Shown: positions 59,851 to 64,000 of the stretch, piece after piece
Layout of the letters: every line of letters begins with the position of its first letter
Position numbering within the stretch: position 1 is the first letter of the stretch
Assembly (NCBI RefSeq): GCF_000092425.1
Contig: NC_014221.1
Coordinates: 935,001 to 999,000, forward strand
From: Truepera radiovictrix DSM 17093
Lineage (GTDB): Bacteria > Deinococcota > Deinococci > Deinococcales > Trueperaceae
DNA: 64,000 nt
Reading direction: 5' to 3'
Made by a program: the position numbers and the translations under genes
Notes under the pieces: generated by a model
The model's input: the letters and a program-made list of their open reading frames with translations, nothing else
Databases searched by the model: none
What the model was told of the DNA's origin: nothing

Positions 59851-61697
59851 TGGCGGGGCCGGTGCGGGCGCTTAGGGCGCGGCTGCCGCTGTTGGTGGTG
59901 CTCGGCGCGCTCACCCTGCTCGGCTACCCTTTGGCGCTCGCCTTCGGGTTGCCGCTGGCGCTGCGCGACCTGCGCGACCTGCGCAAGTGGCAGCGGGAGA
60001 CCGTCACGGCGAGCGCGCCGCAGCGCCTAGGGGACGGCCCGACGCTGACCTTTGCGGACGCCCCCGAGAGGGGGGTGCTCGTCCTGGCGGGGGCGCCGCT
60101 GGCGGCGGCGCACACCCAAACGGGGGAGACGGTGACGCTGGCGGCTGGCGTAAGGGCGCCGCTCGTCACCTGGGGGGCGCCTCCGACGCGGCTCTCGGAG
60201 ACGGTCTACCGCTTGGCGGAGCTCCCCGACCCCTTGACCCTCTACGTCGGCGACACGCTCGCCGTGGGGGGCGCGGTCAGCGCCGCGGCGCCCCCCGACG
60301 GCGTGCGCCAGGACTTCTCCTTCGGGGGCGCCGAGGGGCCGGTGCTGCTGGGCGCCGAGGTCTTGGCGGAGGGCGCCGACTACGCCGTGAACGGCGAACG
60401 GGTGACCTTTACCGAGCCGCCCCCCTTCGGCAGCGACCTGCGCCGCGTGTCGGGCGACTACGCCGTGCTGGACGCCAGCAAGGGCACGGTCGTGTTCGCC
60501 GCGCCGCCCGCCGGCGAGGTGCGCGTCGCATTGAGCGTGGTGCGGCTCGCCGAGGTCTTGGCGGGGGAGACCGACGGGGAGAACCGCCGCTTCTCGCTCG
60601 CTCGCCCCCGCGTCGTCGAGACCGACACCTACGCCATCTACGTGGGCGGCACGCGCCTCCCCAGCGATGCCGAGCGCCCCGAGGAGCGCGTGGACGGGGT
60701 GCGGGAGACCTTTACCTTCGCGAGCAGTGCGGGCGTCGTCACGGTCGACGGCGTGCCGCAGCCCGAGGACGCCTACACCCGCGACGGCAACCGCGTCACC
60801 TTCGCGCGCCCGCCCCCGCGCAACGCCCAGCTGCGGCAGTATGGCGGCGCGTTTTTGGCGGACGCCGCAGCGGGCGAGATCCTCCTGGCACAGGCGCCCC
60901 CGGCGGGCTCGGTCGTCTGGACGGACCGCTACACGGTCTACGCGCGGCCCGCGTGCGGCGAGGGGCTCTGGGCGTGTTTTCTCGCGCTGCCGCAGCACCC
61001 CGTGCCCTTCCCGCACTGGATCGCCGCCCGCGCGGTGCCCTTTTTCGAGAAGTTCCCCCTAAGCGACGAACGCAACGTCGTCCGCGCCACGCTCTACACC
61101 GCCTCGGGGACGCTCGCGGCGCTCGCCTTGGGTGCGGCGCTCGGCACGCTCCTGGCGGTGGTGTTCGTGCTCGTGCGGCCCCTTGAACGCGCCCTGATGC
61201 CCTGGGCGGTCGCCTCGCAGACGGTGCCGATCATCGCGCTCGTACCGGTGCTGCTCTTGGTGCTCGGCAACGCCGGCATCACCATCCAGACCTCGCTCCT
61301 GCCGACTGCCCTGATCGGCGCCTACATCGCCTTTTTTCCGGTCGTCGTCGGGACGGTGCAGGGCTTGCGCTCGGTGGACCCGCTGGCGCTCGACCTGATG
61401 CGCTCGTACGCCGCCTCCCCCTGGCAGGTCTTCACCAAGGTGCGTTTTCCGGCAGCGGTGCCCTCTTTGTTCGTCTCGCTCAAGCTGGCGACCGCCGCGG
61501 CGCTCGTGGGGGCGCTCGTGGCGGAGACCGAGTCGAACAACCGGCGCGGGCTCGGTTTTCAGATCCTGGGCCAGGTGCAGTCGGGCAACGTCGCGGACGT
61601 CTGGATCCTGCTGCTCATCTCGGCGCTTTTGGGCATCACGCTGGTAGCGTTCGTCGGGCTCGTGCAGCGCCTCGTCGCCCCCTGGGAGCGCCGGTGA
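59850..61697 (+). CDS. ABC permease with a large duplicated extracytoplasmic insertion
   Basis: At 615 residues this is about twice the normal length. After one N-terminal helix (about 13-38) come about 370 hydrophilic residues outside the membrane; the standard permease core starts near 412 (LYTASGTLAALALGAALGTL...) and holds the EAA-type coupling loop (LDLMRSYAASPWQVFTKVRF). The insertion contains two copies of a unit of about 130 residues: compare GVRQDFSF...DYAVNGERVTFTEPPP with GVRETFTF...DAYTRDGNRVTFARPPP, each ending in a KGTVVFAAPPAGEV / AGEILLAQAPPAGSV segment. The beta-rich repeat could bind substrate or another protein. Start ATG overlaps the ATPase stop. Confidence 0.88.
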   Translation: MAGPVRALRARLPLLVVLGALTLLGYPLALAFGLPLALRDLRDLRKWQRETVTASAPQRLGDGPTLTFADAPERGVLVLAGAPLAAAHTQTGETVTLAAGVRAPLVTWGAPPTRLSETVYRLAELPDPLTLYVGDTLAVGGAVSAAAPPDGVRQDFSFGGAEGPVLLGAEVLAEGADYAVNGERVTFTEPPPFGSDLRRVSGDYAVLDASKGTVVFAAPPAGEVRVALSVVRLAEVLAGETDGENRRFSLARPRVVETDTYAIYVGGTRLPSDAERPEERVDGVRETFTFASSAGVVTVDGVPQPEDAYTRDGNRVTFARPPPRNAQLRQYGGAFLADAAAGEILLAQAPPAGSVVWTDRYTVYARPACGEGLWACFLALPQHPVPFPHWIAARAVPFFEKFPLSDERNVVRATLYTASGTLAALALGAALGTLLAVVFVLVRPLERALMPWAVASQTVPIIALVPVLLLVLGNAGITIQTSLLPTALIGAYIAFFPVVVGTVQGLRSVDPLALDLMRSYAASPWQVFTKVRFPAAVPSLFVSLKLATAAALVGALVAETESNNRRGLGFQILGQVQSGNVADVWILLLISALLGITLVAFVGLVQRLVAPWERR

Positions 61698-62626
61698 GCG
61701 CGCTCGCCTCCCTTGTGGTGCTGCTCGGTCTGGGAGCGTCGCTCTGGGCGCTCCTGCCCGGCACCGTGCCGGTCGGCGCGGGCGTCTACTGGGCGCTCCT
61801 CTGGGGGGGGCTGGGGTTGGCGTGCGTCGGGGCCTGGTTGGGCGAGCGCTGGGGGGGGCGCTTCGGCCGCCTCTTGCTGCCCGGGGTGGTGCCCTTCGTG
61901 CTGCTGCTCCTCTGGCAGGGGTTGGTGGTCGGTCACGGGGTGCCCAAGGGGATCTTCCCGAGCGTCACGGACGTGTGCGCCGCCCTTTTGGCCACCTTCC
62001 CCGTCCTCTTGCGCGACGCCTACGTGACCTTTGTCAAGGAGGTCGCGCTGGGCTTCGCCCTGGGCCTGACGGCGGGCTTCGCCGCGGGGGTCGGGGTGGC
62101 CGGGAGCCGCTTTTTGCAGCGGGGCTTTCTCCCCTTAGCGGCGGCTTTCGGCGCGGTGCCCATCGTCGGTCTGGCGCCGGTGCTAGGCCGCGCGTTCGGG
62201 GTCGACTGGCAGTCGAAAGCGGCGGTGGTCGTCATCGTGACCTTTTTCCCGGTGCTCTTAAACACCGTGCAGGGGCTTACGGCGGTCGACCCCCTACAGC
62301 TCGAGCTCCTGCGCGCCTACGCCGCCCGCCCCCGCGAGGTCTTTTTCAAGCTGCGGCTGCCGAACGCCCTGCCCTACCTCTTTAACGCGCTCAAGCTCGC
62401 CGCCGTGGTGTCGGTCATCAGCGTGATCGTCGCGGAGTTTCTGATCCCGGGGCCGCCCGAAGGGTTGGGGCAGCGCATCTCCCTCTCCGCGCGGCGCGGC
62501 GCGTATGACGTGGTGTTCGCGGCGATCGTCGTCTCGAGCCTCGTCTCGCTCGCCCTCTACGGGGCGCTGTCGTGGCTCGCGCGCCGCGTGACGGGTTGGC
62601 ACCCCGCCTTTCGTGAGGGCGCGTGA
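61694..62626 (+). CDS. ABC transporter permease
   Basis: The 310-residue protein has about eight membrane helices, two or three more than the core, with the permease domain from about residue 95. The coupling loop is LELLRAYAARPREVFFKLRL, close to that of the upstream permease, so the two form a heterodimer. GTG 61694 overlaps the upstream stop (GTGA). It resembles the SsuC/TauC/ThiX type. Confidence 0.9.
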   Translation: MSALASLVVLLGLGASLWALLPGTVPVGAGVYWALLWGGLGLACVGAWLGERWGGRFGRLLLPGVVPFVLLLLWQGLVVGHGVPKGIFPSVTDVCAALLATFPVLLRDAYVTFVKEVALGFALGLTAGFAAGVGVAGSRFLQRGFLPLAAAFGAVPIVGLAPVLGRAFGVDWQSKAAVVVIVTFFPVLLNTVQGLTAVDPLQLELLRAYAARPREVFFKLRLPNALPYLFNALKLAAVVSVISVIVAEFLIPGPPEGLGQRISLSARRGAYDVVFAAIVVSSLVSLALYGALSWLARRVTGWHPAFREGA

Positions 62627-62751
62627 GGCCGGTGGCGTCAACCCGGACGCGCGCGGCTCGAGCCCTTCTGGCCGCGTCGCCCGCGCTCGGGCCGTAGTGC
62701 GGGCTGCAAGCTGCCCGAGGCCTACGCCAACCCCACGCTCAGGAGGAAACC

Positions 62752-63810
62752 GTGAACCGTCCGCTCGCCAAAGCCCTATGTCTCACCCTGCTGGCCGCCT
62801 CTCCCGCCGCGTTCGCCCAAGACCTCATCCCCGTGACCTTTCAGTCCAAGTGGTTTCCGCAGGCGCAGTTCGCCGGTTACTTCGTCGCCCAGGAAAAGGG
62901 TTTTTACGCCGAGGAGGGGTTGAGCGTCACCGTTTTAGACGGCGGCAACGTCAACCCGACGGTGCAGGTCGCGAGCGGCAACGCCGACTTCGGCACCGAC
63001 TGGATCGCCAACATGCTGGTGCAGCGCGAGCAGGGCCTAGAGGTCGTGCAGATCGCGCAGATCTTTCAAGACGCGGGCTACCGGATGGTGGCGCTCTCGG
63101 ACTCGGGTATCGAGACGTTCGCCGACCTCGCGGGGCGCACGGTGGGCGTCTGGGGCTTTGGCAACGAGTTCGTCTCGCAGGCGATCTTCGCCGCCGAGGA
63201 CCTCACCTCGGACCTGGACCCGACCGTCACGAACCCCGACGTGCGCGCGGTCGTCTACGCCTTCGACCCCTCGTTGGTCTTCCCCAACGAGGTCGAGGTG
63301 GCTAGCGCCATGACCTACAACGAGCTCAACCAGATCGTCGGCCTGGGGTACCCGCTCGAGTCGCTTAACGTCCTCGACCCCGCCGAGATCGACGCGGCGC
63401 TTTTAGAGGACCTCATCTTCACCACCCCGGCGCTGCTCGAGGCGGAAGACTTCAAGGGCTCCGGCGTCTCGGGGCGCGAGGTGGCCGAGCGCTTTTTGCG
63501 CGCCACCATCCGCGGTTGGGAGTACGCCGTCGAGAACCAAGCGGAAGCCGTCGAGATCGTCTTGGGCTTCTGCGGCGACACCTGCGCGGGTTCGGGCGCC
63601 ACGCAGAGCCCGCAGATCCACCAAACCTGGCAGATGGCGCGCGTCGCCGAGCTGGTGATGCCGGACGAGAACACGGCGGTCGGAGCCATCGACCGGGAGG
63701 CGTTTGGGCGCTCCGTCGAACTGCTTGTGCAAGTCGGCCTCATCGCCGAGCCGGTGAGCTTTGAGGAGGTCGTCGACACGAGCGTATACGAGGCGGTAGC
63801 GGGGCCGTAG
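62752..63810 (+). CDS. ABC transporter substrate-binding protein, NMT1/THI5-like
   Basis: The 352-residue protein has a signal peptide (MNRPLAKALCLTLLAASPAA, cleavage after AFA). The mature part follows the NMT1/THI5 pattern: VTFQSKWFPQAQFAGYFVAQ, EKGFYAEEGLSVTVLDGG, VQVASGNADFGTDWIANML and AGRTVGVWGFGNEF. A CGDTC pair near residue 278 may form a disulfide. Proteins of this type bind pyrimidines, riboflavin or aromatic rings; with PreTA-HydA, a pyrimidine is plausible. GTG 62752 follows AGGAGG; a 125-nt gap without other features precedes it. Confidence 0.9.
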   Translation: MNRPLAKALCLTLLAASPAAFAQDLIPVTFQSKWFPQAQFAGYFVAQEKGFYAEEGLSVTVLDGGNVNPTVQVASGNADFGTDWIANMLVQREQGLEVVQIAQIFQDAGYRMVALSDSGIETFADLAGRTVGVWGFGNEFVSQAIFAAEDLTSDLDPTVTNPDVRAVVYAFDPSLVFPNEVEVASAMTYNELNQIVGLGYPLESLNVLDPAEIDAALLEDLIFTTPALLEAEDFKGSGVSGREVAERFLRATIRGWEYAVENQAEAVEIVLGFCGDTCAGSGATQSPQIHQTWQMARVAELVMPDENTAVGAIDREAFGRSVELLVQVGLIAEPVSFEEVVDTSVYEAVAGP

Positions 63811-63831
63811 ATCCTGCCTAAACCGGACAAA

Positions 63832-63868
63832 GCAGAGGGGCCGGTACAGTGTCTACCGGCCCCTCTGC
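63832..63868. terminator. Hairpin between convergent genes
   Basis: GCAGAGGGGCCGGTA (63832-63846) and TACCGGCCCCTCTGC (63854-63868) form a 15-bp perfect stem with a 7-nt loop, 22 nt after the binding-protein stop. No T tract follows, but its place between converging genes fits a bidirectional terminator. Confidence 0.65.
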
Positions 63869-63929
63869 GCTGCTGCGCGGCGTCCCCGCTCGAGTCGTGA
63901 GAGCGACTACCTGCTCGGAGCGCTCGGCG

Positions 63930-64000
63930 CTACATCGTCGGTTTGCCGCCGGTGACGGGGATGACCGCGCCGGAGATGTACGAACCGTCTTGTGAGGCGA
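63930..64000 (-). CDS. Short-chain dehydrogenase/reductase, C-terminal end
   Basis: The minus-strand frame entering from the right edge reads ASQDGSYISGAVIPVTGGKP then TM and stops at TAG (63932-63930). The SYISGAVIPVTGG block is the usual C-terminus of SDR enzymes (compare SFITGGYYTVDGG in the SDR at 15889). Only 22 residues are visible, so no further assignment is possible. Confidence 0.75.
   Translation of the reverse strand, partial: ASQDGSYISGAVIPVTGGKPTM

Overview
The window is about 64 kb of high-G+C bacterial chromosome, densely coded. The gene set fits the phylum Deinococcota: futalosine-pathway menaquinone genes, a 2-oxoglutarate dehydrogenase complex, an M42 peptidase, a PhoB/PhoU pair, and many starts lying 5-7 nt downstream of a TANNNT -10 box (leaderless transcripts, which are common in Deinococcus). 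A Truepera-like lineage is my best guess, but no rRNA is present to test it. No insertion sequence, prophage, CRISPR array or rRNA operon was seen.

Layout. 1-2.5 kb: end of rpsT, a DUF3140 gene, a sulfite-oxidase-like molybdoenzyme, a TrmJ-type methyltransferase and three tRNAs (Ser, Ser, Arg). 2.6-11 kb, minus strand: a copper/periplasm block with a VanY-type carboxypeptidase, two CopC paralogues, CopD, the MbnH/MbnP pair (diheme enzyme plus its copper-binding partner), a protein with 23 His in 56 residues, a DUF2946-like protein, a membrane polyferredoxin and a FixH/YtkA-like lipoprotein. 11-14.4 kb: phoU facing away from a PhoB-PhoR-type pair, each preceded by two CTGAC(A/G) repeats 11 bp apart, with a small frameshifted gene between. 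14.4-27.5 kb: mixed housekeeping and membrane genes, then UbiA-type prenyltransferase, alkaline-phosphatase-superfamily hydrolase, Gfo/Idh/MocA oxidoreductase, sugar isomerase, M42 peptidase and a Kelch lipoprotein.

28-34.3 kb: sucA, sucB and lpd, a complete 2-oxoglutarate dehydrogenase set. 34.4-40 kb: a PAP2 phosphatase, then sirohaem and sulfur assimilation genes (cbiX-cobA, divergent from a sirohaem sulfite/nitrite reductase and cysH); both promoters carry the same 17-bp inverted repeat. 40-43 kb: a secreted sugar-dehydrogenase-like protein and a UDP-sugar pyrophosphorylase. 43.4-46.8 kb: mqnE, mqnA, a Nif3 protein and msrA.

46.8-54.3 kb: a histidine-utilisation operon (hutU-hutG-hutI-yjiH-hutH) with a divergent IclR regulator whose start overlaps a palindrome. 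The YjiH gene is clearly less G+C-rich than its neighbours. 54.4-63.8 kb: reductive pyrimidine catabolism (preT, a 52-codon gene, preA, hydA) followed by an ABC importer. One permease of that importer carries an unusual duplicated extracytoplasmic domain of about 360 residues. The window ends in the tail of an SDR gene on the minus strand.

The most notable points are the MbnP/MbnH copper block, the permease with the inserted repeats, the shared sulfur-regulon operator, four short ORFs coupled to downstream genes, and a CysH protein lacking one expected iron-sulfur cysteine.
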